Below, piece after piece: positions 14,197-22,342 of a stretch of 26,958 nt of DNA. The position numbers and the translations under genes were made by a program. Below the pieces are notes generated by a model that saw only the letters and a list, made by a program, of their open reading frames with translations, made no database searches and had not been told where the DNA came from. The stretch is taken from contig JBBSQE010000014.1 in NCBI GenBank assembly GCA_038258095.1, positions 1 through 26,958 on the forward strand, in the 5' to 3' direction. The stretch's first letter is position 1. Every line of letters begins with the position of its first letter. Source of the stretch: JBBSQE01 sp038258095. GTDB lineage: Bacteria > Actinomycetota > Thermoleophilia > Solirubrobacterales > 70-9.

Positions 14197-14880
14197 TCAG
14201 GCCCACGAAGCGGGCTGGCCGCGCAGCAACTCGAACGAGAGCCGCAGCTTGCGGTCATAGGTGGGTCCCGCGATGTGTGGGCCGTCGACGACGCGGAGGC
14301 TGACGAGTGGGTCGCGCTCGGACCAGATGACGCTGTCCGTGAACGGAACGATGACGTCGTCGACCGAGTGGATGATGTCGATCGGAACCAGCGAGTCGTT
14401 GAACTTCGGCGAGAGATCGAGCTTGTCGCCCATGTTCATCCCCCAACCCCAGGGAAGGTCGAGCTCCGGCGTCTCGGGGAAGCTCCAGGTGAAGAGGTCG
14501 GAGATCGGCGCGTTGAGGGAGGCTCGCTCGACCAAGCCCACCTGGGCGAGGCGCCCGGCCAGGGTTCCGCCCGCCGACTCTCCGTAGGCGAATCGGGCGT
14601 GCGTCCGGCGGGCGGTCTGGATCGCGTATCGCCAGGCGCCGAGGGGGTCCCAGATCGGATAGTGGACCTCGAGCGGGCGAAAGCCGGCTTCGCGGGCCGC
14701 CGCCGTCGCGAAGCTCATCTGCTCAGAGGACGACGGCAAACCGAACCCGCCGGGAGGGAAGAGGAGGACGGCGGGCGCTGACGGATCGTCGGCGGCGCCC
14801 GTGGGCGAGCGCCGAGCGCGGCTGCGAAGGCTCCCGGCCGCCCCCCGCGCGCGCTGTCGGATTCTGCTGGCGCGGCCCAT
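14197..14880 (-). CDS. Alpha/beta hydrolase, paralog of its upstream neighbour
   Basis: This is a 227-aa hydrolase with a basic N-terminus (about 25 residues, many Arg). It keeps an HSL/esterase-like set: FPPGGF oxyanion region (41-46), YGESAGG elbow with Ser102, the acid in HSVDDVIVPF (Asp174 or Asp175) and His202 in DGPH. It aligns along its length with the gene at 14892-15533 (shared EVHYP, ESAGG-LAGRLA, LNAP-S-L-TW, VPIDI-HS, DPLV-L-VVD-PHI). No signal peptide is evident. The ATG at 14880 has TAGCCT 8 nt upstream; a longer frame would overlap the paralog. Substrate unknown. Confidence 0.8.
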   Translation of the reverse strand: MGRASRIRQRARGAAGSLRSRARRSPTGAADDPSAPAVLLFPPGGFGLPSSSEQMSFATAAAREAGFRPLEVHYPIWDPLGAWRYAIQTARRTHARFAYGESAGGTLAGRLAQVGLVERASLNAPISDLFTWSFPETPELDLPWGWGMNMGDKLDLSPKFNDSLVPIDIIHSVDDVIVPFTDSVIWSERDPLVSLRVVDGPHIAGPTYDRKLRLSFELLRGQPASWA

Positions 14881-14888
14881 CGCGCGTG

Positions 14889-14894
14889 AGGCTA
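14889..14894 (-). promoter_or_regulatory. -10 element TAGCCT for the 14197-14880 hydrolase
   Basis: TAGCCT on the minus strand is followed by 8 nt and ATG 14880. It overlaps the 3' end of the upstream paralog, so an internal promoter is likely. Confidence 0.4.
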
Positions 14895-15533
14895 CCTGCC
14901 GCGTCGCCGGTTCCGGGCGGGCCGCTCGGCGGCATCGTCCCCGGCGAGCAGGTGGAAGCAGAGCCGCAGCTTCTCCTCGTAGGCCGGGCCCTGGATATGG
15001 GGATCGTCGACGACGTGCAGCCGCACGAGGGGGTCCCGCTCCGCCCACGCGACGCTGTCGGAGAACGGGACGGTCTGATCTCCCCGCGAGTGGACGATGT
15101 CGATCGGAACCGGGCTCGGGTGGAATGTCGGGGAGAGCCAGCGGAGCCCCTGCGGTGTCACGCCCCAGCCGGGGGGAAGGCCGCGCCCGGAGTGCCGGCG
15201 CAGGCCCCAGGTGAGCAGGTTGGAGACCGGAGCGTTGAGCGCCGCCCGGTCGAGTGCGCCGAGCGTCGCGAGCCGCCCGGCCAGAGCGCCACCAGCCGAC
15301 TCCGCATAGGCGAGGCGGGCACCCGTCTCGGCGGCAACCCGCTGCACATGCCCGAAGGCTCCGCTCGGGTCATACACCGGGTAGTGCACCTCGATCGGCC
15401 GGAACCCGGCCGCCGCGGCCACCTCGCAGGCCGTGTCGAGGTATCCCGCCCGCGCCCGCAGCTCGAACCCGCCCGGGGGCAGGATCAGGACCCGGGGCCG
15501 GGGCCGGCGGAGGTGCTCGAGCACGGGAGCCAT
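14892..15533 (-). CDS. Alpha/beta hydrolase, tandem paralog
   Basis: This is a 213-aa protein with the same fold and blocks as its downstream neighbour: LPPGGF, YAESAGGALAGRLA (catalytic Ser in ESAG, with Ala at the first Gly of GxSxG), HSRGDQTVPFSDS and DPHIQGP (catalytic His). The tail is Arg-rich. It starts at ATG 15533, 15 nt after the 41-bp palindrome that follows nuoN. No TANNNT element is seen before it, so it may be transcribed by read-through from the nuo operon or from a promoter not recognised. The pair looks like a tandem duplication. Confidence 0.78.
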   Translation of the reverse strand: MAPVLEHLRRPRPRVLILPPGGFELRARAGYLDTACEVAAAAGFRPIEVHYPVYDPSGAFGHVQRVAAETGARLAYAESAGGALAGRLATLGALDRAALNAPVSNLLTWGLRRHSGRGLPPGWGVTPQGLRWLSPTFHPSPVPIDIVHSRGDQTVPFSDSVAWAERDPLVRLHVVDDPHIQGPAYEEKLRLCFHLLAGDDAAERPARNRRRGR

Positions 15534-15548
15534 TGTGCCGGACGGTCA

Positions 15549-15589
15549 GTTGTCGTCCTTGTCCCGCATAGCGATACAAACACGACAAC
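15549..15589 (-). repeat. 41-bp palindrome, copy A (after nuoN)
   Basis: The arms are 18 bp around a 5-bp centre, with 14 of 18 positions complementary. It begins 13 nt after the nuoN stop. In inverted orientation it matches copy B (22273-22313) at 34 of 41 positions. TTGTC occurs twice per arm at 9-bp spacing (one unit degenerate). There is no T-tract. Confidence 0.8.
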
Positions 15590-15602
15590 CCCGCCCGGTT
15601 GT

Positions 15603-17144
15603 CTACCCGACGAGCGAGAAGATCGCCCGGCCGGCATGCTCGGAGAACTCCACGAGCGGCTGGGGGATGATCCCGAAGAAGACGGTGGCCGCGGCGGCCA
15701 GGGCTGCGGGGCCGGCGAGGTAGATGCGGCTCCCGGCGCGGGGGTCGATCGGGTCGGCCTCGGGGGACGCTCCGGCGATCGCCGGCATGTTCGACGCCTT
15801 GGTCGCCTTCGCCTTCGCCTTCGCCTCGGCCTGCGGCGCGGACCGCATCCACATCGCCGCGACCACTCGCAGGTAATAGGCGAGGGAGATCATCGATCCG
15901 ACGGCGATGAACACGGCGAGCCAGGTGAAGTCGCCTGCGACCAGCGCCTCGATCAGGTAGAGCTTGCCGATGAAGCCGGCGGTCAGGGGCAGGCCGGCGA
16001 GCCCCAGCATCGCGATCGTCAGGGGCCAGGCCAGATGGGGCTGCTCGGCGCCGAGCCCCTCGACGCTGCGGATGTCGTCTCCGTAGGCGCTCTGGCGCTC
16101 ACGGGCGACGATCACGGCGAAGGCCGCCAGGTTCATGAAGAGGTAGATAGCGAGGTAGAAGACCAGCGCGTTCACGCCCGACTCGGAGGCGACCACGAGC
16201 CCGCCGAGCATGTAGCCGGCCTGGGCGACGCCCGAGTACCCGAGCATCCGCTTCAGCGAGTCCTGGCCGAGGGCTCCGACGTTGCCGGCGACGATCGAGA
16301 TCGCCGCGAGGACGGCGAGGGCGACGTTCCAGTCACCCGACTCGGCGCCGAGCGCATAGTCGAAGAAGCGGATGAAGACGCAGAATGCCGCGGCTTTCGT
16401 CGCCACCGCCATGAATGAGGTGATCGGCGTCGGCGCGCCCTCGTAGACATCGGGGGTCCACTGGTGGAAGGGGGCGACCGAGGTCTTGAAGGCGAGGCCG
16501 ACTCCCGTCATCGCGATCCCGATCAGCAGCAGCGGGTCACCGAGGACGCCGTCGCTCGCGACCCCCCTCGCGATCTCACCGAAATCCGTCGAGCCGGTCG
16601 AGCCGTACACGAAGGCGAGGCCGTAGAGCAGGGTCGCGGAGCCGAGCGAGCCGACGATCAGGTACTTGAGGCCGGACTCGAGCGACCGCTCCTGTCTCAG
16701 GTTCGTCGCGCAGAGGATGTAGAGGGGGATCGAGAGGGTCTCGAGGCCGACGAAGAAGCTGATGAGGTTCGATGCCTGCACCAGTAGCGCCATGCCCAAC
16801 ACCGAGCCGAGCAGGAGTGCGTGGTACTCGCCGGAGCCGGCGTTTTCGACCGCGGGCTCGCGGAACGACAGGAGGACAGTCGCCGCCGCGGTCAGCAGGC
16901 AGATGAAGAGGATCGCCAGCGCCAGGTCGTCGATCCGCAGGGCGTTTGCGATCAGGTCCTTCGGCTCGCCCCACTGCCAGATGCCGAGGCCGCCCGTCAC
17001 GCCGAGCGTGAGGAGCGTCAGGAACGGCGCCGTCCGCTTCAGCGGGTTGAACACCGCGGTCATCAGCACCACGCAGAGCCCGGCGGTGAGGGCGATGATC
17101 GGAGAGATCCCGGCGTAGTCGATATGCGGGGGGTCGAAGGTCAC
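15603..17144 (-). CDS. nuoN: NADH-quinone oxidoreductase subunit N
   Basis: Antiporter-like membrane subunit of complex I, 513 aa with about 14 helices, part of the proton-pumping arm. The Proton_antipo_M block FHQWTPDVYEGAPTPITSFMAVATKA and the GYSGVAQAGYML segment are clear. An Ala/Lys-rich insert (AEAKAKAKATKAS) between late helices is coded by repeated GCCTTC-type hexamers and is probably a cytoplasmic or surface loop. The GTG start overlaps the nuoM stop (GTGA); a longer frame would lie over nuoM. It is the last gene of the operon, followed after 13 nt by palindrome copy A. Confidence 0.95.
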   Translation of the reverse strand: MTFDPPHIDYAGISPIIALTAGLCVVLMTAVFNPLKRTAPFLTLLTLGVTGGLGIWQWGEPKDLIANALRIDDLALAILFICLLTAAATVLLSFREPAVENAGSGEYHALLLGSVLGMALLVQASNLISFFVGLETLSIPLYILCATNLRQERSLESGLKYLIVGSLGSATLLYGLAFVYGSTGSTDFGEIARGVASDGVLGDPLLLIGIAMTGVGLAFKTSVAPFHQWTPDVYEGAPTPITSFMAVATKAAAFCVFIRFFDYALGAESGDWNVALAVLAAISIVAGNVGALGQDSLKRMLGYSGVAQAGYMLGGLVVASESGVNALVFYLAIYLFMNLAAFAVIVARERQSAYGDDIRSVEGLGAEQPHLAWPLTIAMLGLAGLPLTAGFIGKLYLIEALVAGDFTWLAVFIAVGSMISLAYYLRVVAAMWMRSAPQAEAKAKAKATKASNMPAIAGASPEADPIDPRAGSRIYLAGPAALAAAATVFFGIIPQPLVEFSEHAGRAIFSLVG

Positions 17145-18736
17145 TTGACCGGCTCCAGCCCGGCGCTCGGAAGTTCCAACCCCGGGTTCGCAGGCGGCGC
17201 GGTACCGAAGGTGGGCAGGCCGCCGGGACACCCGTAGCCGTTGGCAACCGAGATCTCGCCGTTCGCGCCCCGCAGGCAGGTCGCGGCGACCGCGGAGGAA
17301 GCCGAGTTATCCGTCTTCTTCAGCACCAGCTGCGGGTAGAGCGCCAGCCCCACGATGCAGAGGACGAGCGGCACCACCGCCAAGCTCTCCCGGTAGCTGA
17401 TCTCGCGCGACCTGCTCTCGCCCTCGGGCCCGCGGTCGTGCATCACCTTCTGGTACATCCGCAGCGAGTAGAAGGCCGCCAACGCGATGCCGAGAGACGC
17501 CACGATCGCGTAGACGATCTTCGCCTGGAAGACGCCGTTGAGGATGTAGAACTCGCCGATGAAGTTGGCCGAGCCCGGCATCGCCAGGTTCGCCAGGATG
17601 ACGATCAGGAAGACGGCCGCGAGGATCGGGGCGCGGGTCGCGAGGCCGCCCATCTCGCGGAGGTCGTCGGTCCCCGTGCGGGCGGCGACGACGGCGATGA
17701 TCAGGATCAGCGGCGCGACGACCAGGCCGTGGTTGCCGATCTGCAGAAGCGCCCCGTTTGCGCCGTCGGGCCGCAGGGCGAGGATGCCGAGGGTGATGAA
17801 GCCGAGCTGGGCGACCGACGAGTAGCCGGCGATCAGCCGCAGGTTCGTCTGGGTGAAGGCCATGATCGACCCATAGAGGACGCCGGCCAGCGCGATGACG
17901 AGGACGATCTCCTGGAAGTGGACGGTGGCGTCGGGGAAGATCGGCAGCACGACGCGCAGGAAGCCGTAGGCCCCGACCTTCGACAGCACCGCGCTGAAGA
18001 CTGCGAGCGCCGGGAGGGGAGCGATCCGGTAGGCGTCGGGCATCCAGCCGTGCAGCATGAAGGCGGGCATCTTGACCAGAAACGCCGCGGCGAAGAACCA
18101 GAAGATCCAGTATTGGCTGCCGGAACCGAGCGGGTGTGCCGCCAGCTCGCGCATCGAGAAGGTGATATCGCCGCCGTGCGCGGAAAGGATCGCGGTGGCG
18201 ATCGCGCCGACGAGCATCAGGAGCGAGCCGACGAGCGTGTAGATCAGCATCTTCAGGGTCGCCGCCCGGGCGGTCACGCCGCCGGGGATGTCCTTGCCCC
18301 AGACGCCGAACAGGAAGTAGAACGGGATCAGCATCAGGTCGAAGAAGAGGACGAAGAGCAGGAGGTCCTGGGCGCAGAAGGCGCCGAGCGTGGCCGTCTC
18401 ACTGAGCAGCATCATTCCGAAGAAGAGCTGCGGACGATCCTGGCCCTGGAAGGCGGCGTAGGCGGTAGCGGGCAGCCAGATGAGCGCCGTCAGGAGGATC
18501 AGGAAGACGGAGAGCCCGTCCACGCCGAGGCTGTAGTCGACGCCGAGGCCCTTGATCCAGGTTACGTCGGTCGTCTGCTGCATGCCGCCCGCCGTGTCGA
18601 AGCCGGTCACGAGCGAGATCGCCATCCCCAGCACGAACGCGGTGCCGGCGATCGCCCAGAGACCGGCGAGGCGCTTCGGCAGCGCCATGCCGATGACGCC
18701 GACGGCGAGCGGCGCCCAGATCAGCCAGCTCAGCAT
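17141..18736 (-). CDS. nuoM: NADH-quinone oxidoreductase subunit M
   Basis: Antiporter-like subunit of the complex I membrane arm, 531 aa with about 14 helices. The characteristic FMLHGWMPDAYRIAPLPALAVFSAVLSKVGAYGFLR region and the GYSSVAQLGFITLG block are present. After the last helix there is an extra tail of about 50 residues containing two cysteines (CLRGANG and GYGCPGG) and many Pro/Gly, unusual for NuoM. The ATG lies 16 nt after the nuoL stop with no strong Shine-Dalgarno site. Confidence 0.95.
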   Translation of the reverse strand: MLSWLIWAPLAVGVIGMALPKRLAGLWAIAGTAFVLGMAISLVTGFDTAGGMQQTTDVTWIKGLGVDYSLGVDGLSVFLILLTALIWLPATAYAAFQGQDRPQLFFGMMLLSETATLGAFCAQDLLLFVLFFDLMLIPFYFLFGVWGKDIPGGVTARAATLKMLIYTLVGSLLMLVGAIATAILSAHGGDITFSMRELAAHPLGSGSQYWIFWFFAAAFLVKMPAFMLHGWMPDAYRIAPLPALAVFSAVLSKVGAYGFLRVVLPIFPDATVHFQEIVLVIALAGVLYGSIMAFTQTNLRLIAGYSSVAQLGFITLGILALRPDGANGALLQIGNHGLVVAPLILIIAVVAARTGTDDLREMGGLATRAPILAAVFLIVILANLAMPGSANFIGEFYILNGVFQAKIVYAIVASLGIALAAFYSLRMYQKVMHDRGPEGESRSREISYRESLAVVPLVLCIVGLALYPQLVLKKTDNSASSAVAATCLRGANGEISVANGYGCPGGLPTFGTAPPANPGLELPSAGLEPVK

Positions 18737-18752
18737 TGAGTCCCGACTTTCA

Positions 18753-20759
18753 CTAGCTGCTCACGATCAGGAAGTAGAGGGCAAGACCGGCGAAGCCGGC
18801 GAAGAGGAGCAGCGCGTAGGCCCGCACGAAGCCCGACTGCGCAGCCTTGACGACGCCCCCGGCACTCCGGACGACGTCAGTCGCACCATTGACGACGCCG
18901 TCGACGACGATCCGCTCGAAGACCCGGTTGGCGAAGGAGCCGATCGCGATCGTGGGCCGGTAGATCAGGAAGTCGATCGCCTCGTCGAAGTACCACTTGT
19001 GGAAGAGGAAATCGTGGATGCCCTGGAAGCGCTTCTCCAGCGCCGGTGCCGTGCCCGGGCGGGCGATGTAGAGGAAGTAGGCGATCCCGATCCCGGCGAA
19101 GGCGACGACGCCTCCGATCGCGAGGCCGAACCACTCGTGCCCGGTGGTGTCCGCGGGGACGATCACCGAGTCGGCGAACGTCGGCTCGAGGAACTTCGTG
19201 ACCAGGTCGTCGAGGCCCGGAATCTGAACGATGCCGCCGAAGAGTGCCAGGACGGCAAGGGCACCCATCGCGATCTTCATCCCCGGGGCCTGCTCGGCGA
19301 TGTGGTGCTCGGCGCCCGGATAGCCGACCTCGGTGTCCTCGGCCTGCCCCGTCGCGGGGTTGCGCGGCTCGCCGTGGACGACATGACCGGTGTCCATCAG
19401 CTCCTTCGCCTCGTCGTTCGGCTCCCCGCCGAGCACCCGGAAGACGAGCCGGAACGAGTAGATGCCAGTGAGCAGAGCGCCGACATATCCGGCCACGCCG
19501 AAGGCCGTGTACCAGCCTCCGCGCGCGGTCGCGAAGGAGAGGATCTCATCCTTGCTGAAGAACCCCGAGGTGCTTGGGAAGCCCGACAGGGCCAGCGACC
19601 CGATCACGAGGCAGGCCCCGGTGAACGGCATCGCCCGGCGGAAGCCGCTGATCTTGTCGATGTTCTGCTCGTTCGCCATCGCGGCGATGATCGAGCCGGC
19701 CGCCATGAACAGCAGGGACTTGAAGAAGGCGTGGGTCATCAGGTGAAACATCCCGGCCGAGTACGCCCCGATCGAGACCCCCATGATCATGTAGCCGACC
19801 TGGCTCAGCGTCGAGTAGGCGATGATGCGCTTGAGGTCGGTGACGACGATCGCGATCGTGCCGGCGATGATGAGCGTCACCGCTCCGACGACGGCGCTGA
19901 TGTCCGCGGCCGTGGGCGCGAGCTCGAACAGCGGATGTGCCCGGGCGATCAGGTAGACGCCGGCCGTGACCATCGTCGCGGCGTGGATCAGGGCGGAGAC
20001 CGGCGTGGGCCCCTCCATCGCGTCCGGCAGCCACGTGTGGAACGGGATCTGAGCGGACTTGGCAAAGGCGCCGATGAGGAGCAGGCAGCAGATCGCGACG
20101 ATCGTCCCGTCGTTGGTGGTGAAGTGATGAGGGGCGGCGGCGAACACTTCCTCGTAGTTGAAGACCCCGAGCTCACGGAAGATCAGGAACGCGGCGAGCA
20201 CGAGGCCGATGTCGCCGACGACGTTGATGACGAACGCCTTCATGCCCGCTTTGGTCGCGGTCTCGCGGCGGTACCAGAAGCTGATCAGCGCGTAGGAGGT
20301 GAAGCCGACGAAGGCCCATCCGACGATCAGCAGGACGAAGTTGCCCGCCAGGACCAGGAGCAGCATCGAGAACACGAAGAAGTTGAGGAAGCTGAAGAAG
20401 CGCCGGTAGCCCCGGTCTGACTGCATGTAGGAGTACGAGTAGATGTGGATCAGCGCCGAGACGCCGCTGACGACGAGCGCCATGAACACCGAGAGCGGAT
20501 CGACGTAGATGCCGAGCTGGATGTCGAGCCCGCCGGCGTTCGCGTAGTCCCACAGCGATGAGGCGTGGTGGCGGCTCTCGGCCGGGTCACCGAGCAGGCT
20601 GATGAGCATCGCGACCGAGCAGGCGAAGGCGAGCCCGACGGCGCCGACCCCGATCAGGCCCGCAGCCCGCTCGGGGAGGGCCCGGAAGCCGAGGCCGATC
20701 GTGATCGAGCCGAGGAGCGGAAGGAGGATGACGAGCCAGCCCCAGGTGGTCGCGCTCAT
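18753..20759 (-). CDS. nuoL: NADH-quinone oxidoreductase subunit L
   Basis: The largest antiporter-like subunit of complex I, 668 aa, including the N-terminal NuoL domain, the Proton_antipo_M block HTWLPDAMEGPTPVSALIHAATMVTAGVYL, and a C-terminal extension with the lateral amphipathic helix and final membrane anchor. It lies in the distal pumping arm. A hydrophilic insert (about residues 440-490, with ELMDTGHVVHGEPRNPATGQAEDTEV) is longer than in E. coli NuoL. The ATG overlaps the nuoK stop by 4 bases (ATGA). Confidence 0.96.
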   Translation of the reverse strand: MSATTWGWLVILLPLLGSITIGLGFRALPERAAGLIGVGAVGLAFACSVAMLISLLGDPAESRHHASSLWDYANAGGLDIQLGIYVDPLSVFMALVVSGVSALIHIYSYSYMQSDRGYRRFFSFLNFFVFSMLLLVLAGNFVLLIVGWAFVGFTSYALISFWYRRETATKAGMKAFVINVVGDIGLVLAAFLIFRELGVFNYEEVFAAAPHHFTTNDGTIVAICCLLLIGAFAKSAQIPFHTWLPDAMEGPTPVSALIHAATMVTAGVYLIARAHPLFELAPTAADISAVVGAVTLIIAGTIAIVVTDLKRIIAYSTLSQVGYMIMGVSIGAYSAGMFHLMTHAFFKSLLFMAAGSIIAAMANEQNIDKISGFRRAMPFTGACLVIGSLALSGFPSTSGFFSKDEILSFATARGGWYTAFGVAGYVGALLTGIYSFRLVFRVLGGEPNDEAKELMDTGHVVHGEPRNPATGQAEDTEVGYPGAEHHIAEQAPGMKIAMGALAVLALFGGIVQIPGLDDLVTKFLEPTFADSVIVPADTTGHEWFGLAIGGVVAFAGIGIAYFLYIARPGTAPALEKRFQGIHDFLFHKWYFDEAIDFLIYRPTIAIGSFANRVFERIVVDGVVNGATDVVRSAGGVVKAAQSGFVRAYALLLFAGFAGLALYFLIVSS

Positions 20760-21055
20760 CCTTTGAGGCCCCTCAGATCATCGACGTTGAGAGGGAGCTT
20801 GCGCCGGAAGATCGCGACGATCAGCCCGAGGCCGACGACGACCTCACAGGCGGCGACGACCATGACGACGATCGCGAAGATCTGACCGTCGGCGTTCCCG
20901 TGCATGCGACTGAAGGCGACGAGTGCGAGGTTGCCGGCATTCAGCATGATCTCGAGGCAGAGCAGGATCACCAGCAGCGAGCGGCGGACGAGCACGCCGC
21001 CGGCCCCGACCGCGAAGAGAAGGGCGGACAGGACGAGGTACCACTCGACTGCCAT
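20756..21055 (-). CDS. nuoK: NADH-quinone oxidoreductase subunit K
   Basis: Small three-helix membrane subunit of complex I, 99 aa, the usual length. The second helix carries the family Glu in LLCLEIMLNAGNLALVAFSR and the third has VVMVVAACEVVVGLGLIVAIFRR with the second conserved Glu. Both acids are in the central proton path. Its start codon shares one base with the nuoJ stop, and its stop overlaps the nuoL start. Confidence 0.96.
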   Translation of the reverse strand: MAVEWYLVLSALLFAVGAGGVLVRRSLLVILLCLEIMLNAGNLALVAFSRMHGNADGQIFAIVVMVVAACEVVVGLGLIVAIFRRKLPLNVDDLRGLKG

Positions 21056-21657
21056 CAGCCGGCCTCTCCGGACTCGGCTGGGGCGGTTTCCCCCCGGTCG
21101 GGGGTGAAGCCCATCACCCCGGCGGCCGAGACAGCGCCCGTGGTCTCCCCGTCGCCCGGCTTGCGCCCGGCGAGGACGACCGCGCCGACGGCTGCGAGGA
21201 GAAGCAGGATCGAGGCGGCCTCGAACACGATCAGGAAGCGCTCGAGGAGGATCTGGCCGATATCAGCAGGCGTCCCGAAGCCGAGCGGGAGCTCCGGGCC
21301 CTCGGAGCCGAGGCCGGACAGGGACGAGCCGAGGACGGCAATGGAGATCTCGATGAAGAGGGCACCGGCGAGAAGCGGGGCGAGGATCCGTTGGCCCGGG
21401 ATCGGCTCCCAAGCCGGCTCTTCGACACCGCCGACGTAGGCCGCGACGAACACGTAGAGGACCATCACGCCGCCCGCGTAGATGACGACCTGCGCGGCGG
21501 TGACGAACTGGGCGTAGAGGAGGAGGAAGAGCCCCGCGAGCGCGGTCAGGTGGATGATCAGCGCGAGCACGCTGTAGAACGGGTTCCGCAATCCGACGAC
21601 CGCGATCGCACCGCCGAGGGCGCCGATCGCGCCTGCGAAGAAGGCAACCTCGACCAC
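21055..21657 (-). CDS. nuoJ: NADH-quinone oxidoreductase subunit J
   Basis: Membrane subunit of complex I, 200 aa, five helices. The conserved pi-bulge region around VIYAGGVMVLYVFVAAYVGG follows the LTALAGLFLLLYAQFVTAAQ helix. The C-terminus has a Gly/Glu-rich hydrophilic tail. It begins with GTG at 21657, 6 nt after the nuoI stop. Confidence 0.95.
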   Translation of the reverse strand: MVEVAFFAGAIGALGGAIAVVGLRNPFYSVLALIIHLTALAGLFLLLYAQFVTAAQVVIYAGGVMVLYVFVAAYVGGVEEPAWEPIPGQRILAPLLAGALFIEISIAVLGSSLSGLGSEGPELPLGFGTPADIGQILLERFLIVFEAASILLLLAAVGAVVLAGRKPGDGETTGAVSAAGVMGFTPDRGETAPAESGEAG

Positions 21658-21663
21658 GGCGCG

Positions 21664-22239
21664 CTACTCCCCCTCGGCCCGCAGGGGAGTTCGGTCGATC
21701 GGCTCCGCCAGAAGCATTTCCTTCGTGAAGATCAGATCGGAGCGGTCGTAGTCCGACATCTCGTAGTCGTGGCCCATCGTGATCGCGTCGAACGGGCAGG
21801 CGACCTCGCAGTAACCGCAGAAGATGCATCGCGAGAGGTTGATCTCATAGACCGACGCGTAGCGCTCTCCGGCGGAGACCCGGTCATCGGGGTCGTTCTC
21901 GGCGGCGACCACGCGGATGCAGTCGGCGGGGCAGGCGGCGGCGCAGAGCGAGCAGCCGACGCACTTCTCCAGGTGCGAGTCCTCGAAGCGGTGCAGCTTG
22001 TGCCGGCCGCGGAAGCGCGGATAGACGGGCGTCTTCTCCTCGGGATACTCGATCGTCAGCGGCCCTTCGATCACCCTCGCAAGCGTCGTCTTCAGGCCGC
22101 GAAGCGTCTCGCCGAAGGCGCGGTAGAGGCCACCCGCGCCCCCCGGCTCCGGGCCCCGGGGCACCTGGACGACGGAGTCGTCCCGCAGATACGGAAACTT
22201 CTCGCGAATCGACTGCTCGCCGGAGCCGTTCTCGCTCAT
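21664..22239 (-). CDS. nuoI: NADH-quinone oxidoreductase subunit I (2x[4Fe-4S] ferredoxin-like)
   Basis: The subunit (191 aa) passes electrons to the terminal cluster near the quinone site through clusters N6a and N6b. Two full motifs are seen: Cys93, 96, 99, 103 (CVGCSLCAAACP) and Cys138, 141, 144, 148 (CIFCGYCEVACP). The ATG at 22239 is chosen because GAGGGGG lies just upstream; a TTG at 22272 is possible but lies at the edge of palindrome copy B. The N-terminal 40 residues are less conserved and hydrophilic. The 103-nt gap to nuoH is the only large gap within the operon seen here. Confidence 0.95.
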   Translation of the reverse strand: MSENGSGEQSIREKFPYLRDDSVVQVPRGPEPGGAGGLYRAFGETLRGLKTTLARVIEGPLTIEYPEEKTPVYPRFRGRHKLHRFEDSHLEKCVGCSLCAAACPADCIRVVAAENDPDDRVSAGERYASVYEINLSRCIFCGYCEVACPFDAITMGHDYEMSDYDRSDLIFTKEMLLAEPIDRTPLRAEGE

Positions 22240-22272
22240 CGGAGCCCCCTCAAGGTCGGGGTCTCGCGGCAA

Positions 22273-22313
22273 GTTGTCGTCTTTGTCTCGCTATACGAGA
22301 CAAACGCGACAAC
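22273..22313 (-). repeat. 41-bp palindrome, copy B (between nuoH and nuoI)
   Basis: Arms GTTGTCGTCTTTGTCTCG and its complement match at 16 of 18 positions around a CTATA centre. Each arm has TTGTC twice, 9 bp apart. It starts 29 nt after the nuoH stop and ends 33 nt before the nuoI ATG. As RNA it would form a long stem, but no T-tract follows. Confidence 0.85.
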
Positions 22314-22342
22314 CCCCGGGGTCTCGGTGCCCACGGCTGCGC

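Noticed and set aside
12944..14260. Plus-strand open frame of 438 codons
   Set aside because: Antisense to the double ThyX gene, whose motifs are clear.
15796..15833. GCCTTC-type hexamer repeat
   Set aside because: It is coding sequence for the Ala/Lys-rich loop of NuoN rather than an independent repeat element.
14886..16418. Plus-strand open frame of 510 codons over the hydrolase and nuoN
   Set aside because: Antisense to recognised genes, low complexity, no motif.
18552..20420. Plus-strand open frame of 622 codons over nuoL and nuoM
   Set aside because: It is antisense to clearly conserved complex I genes and has a charged, repetitive Asp/Glu/Arg/Gly composition without any domain; long frames opposite GC-rich genes arise by chance.
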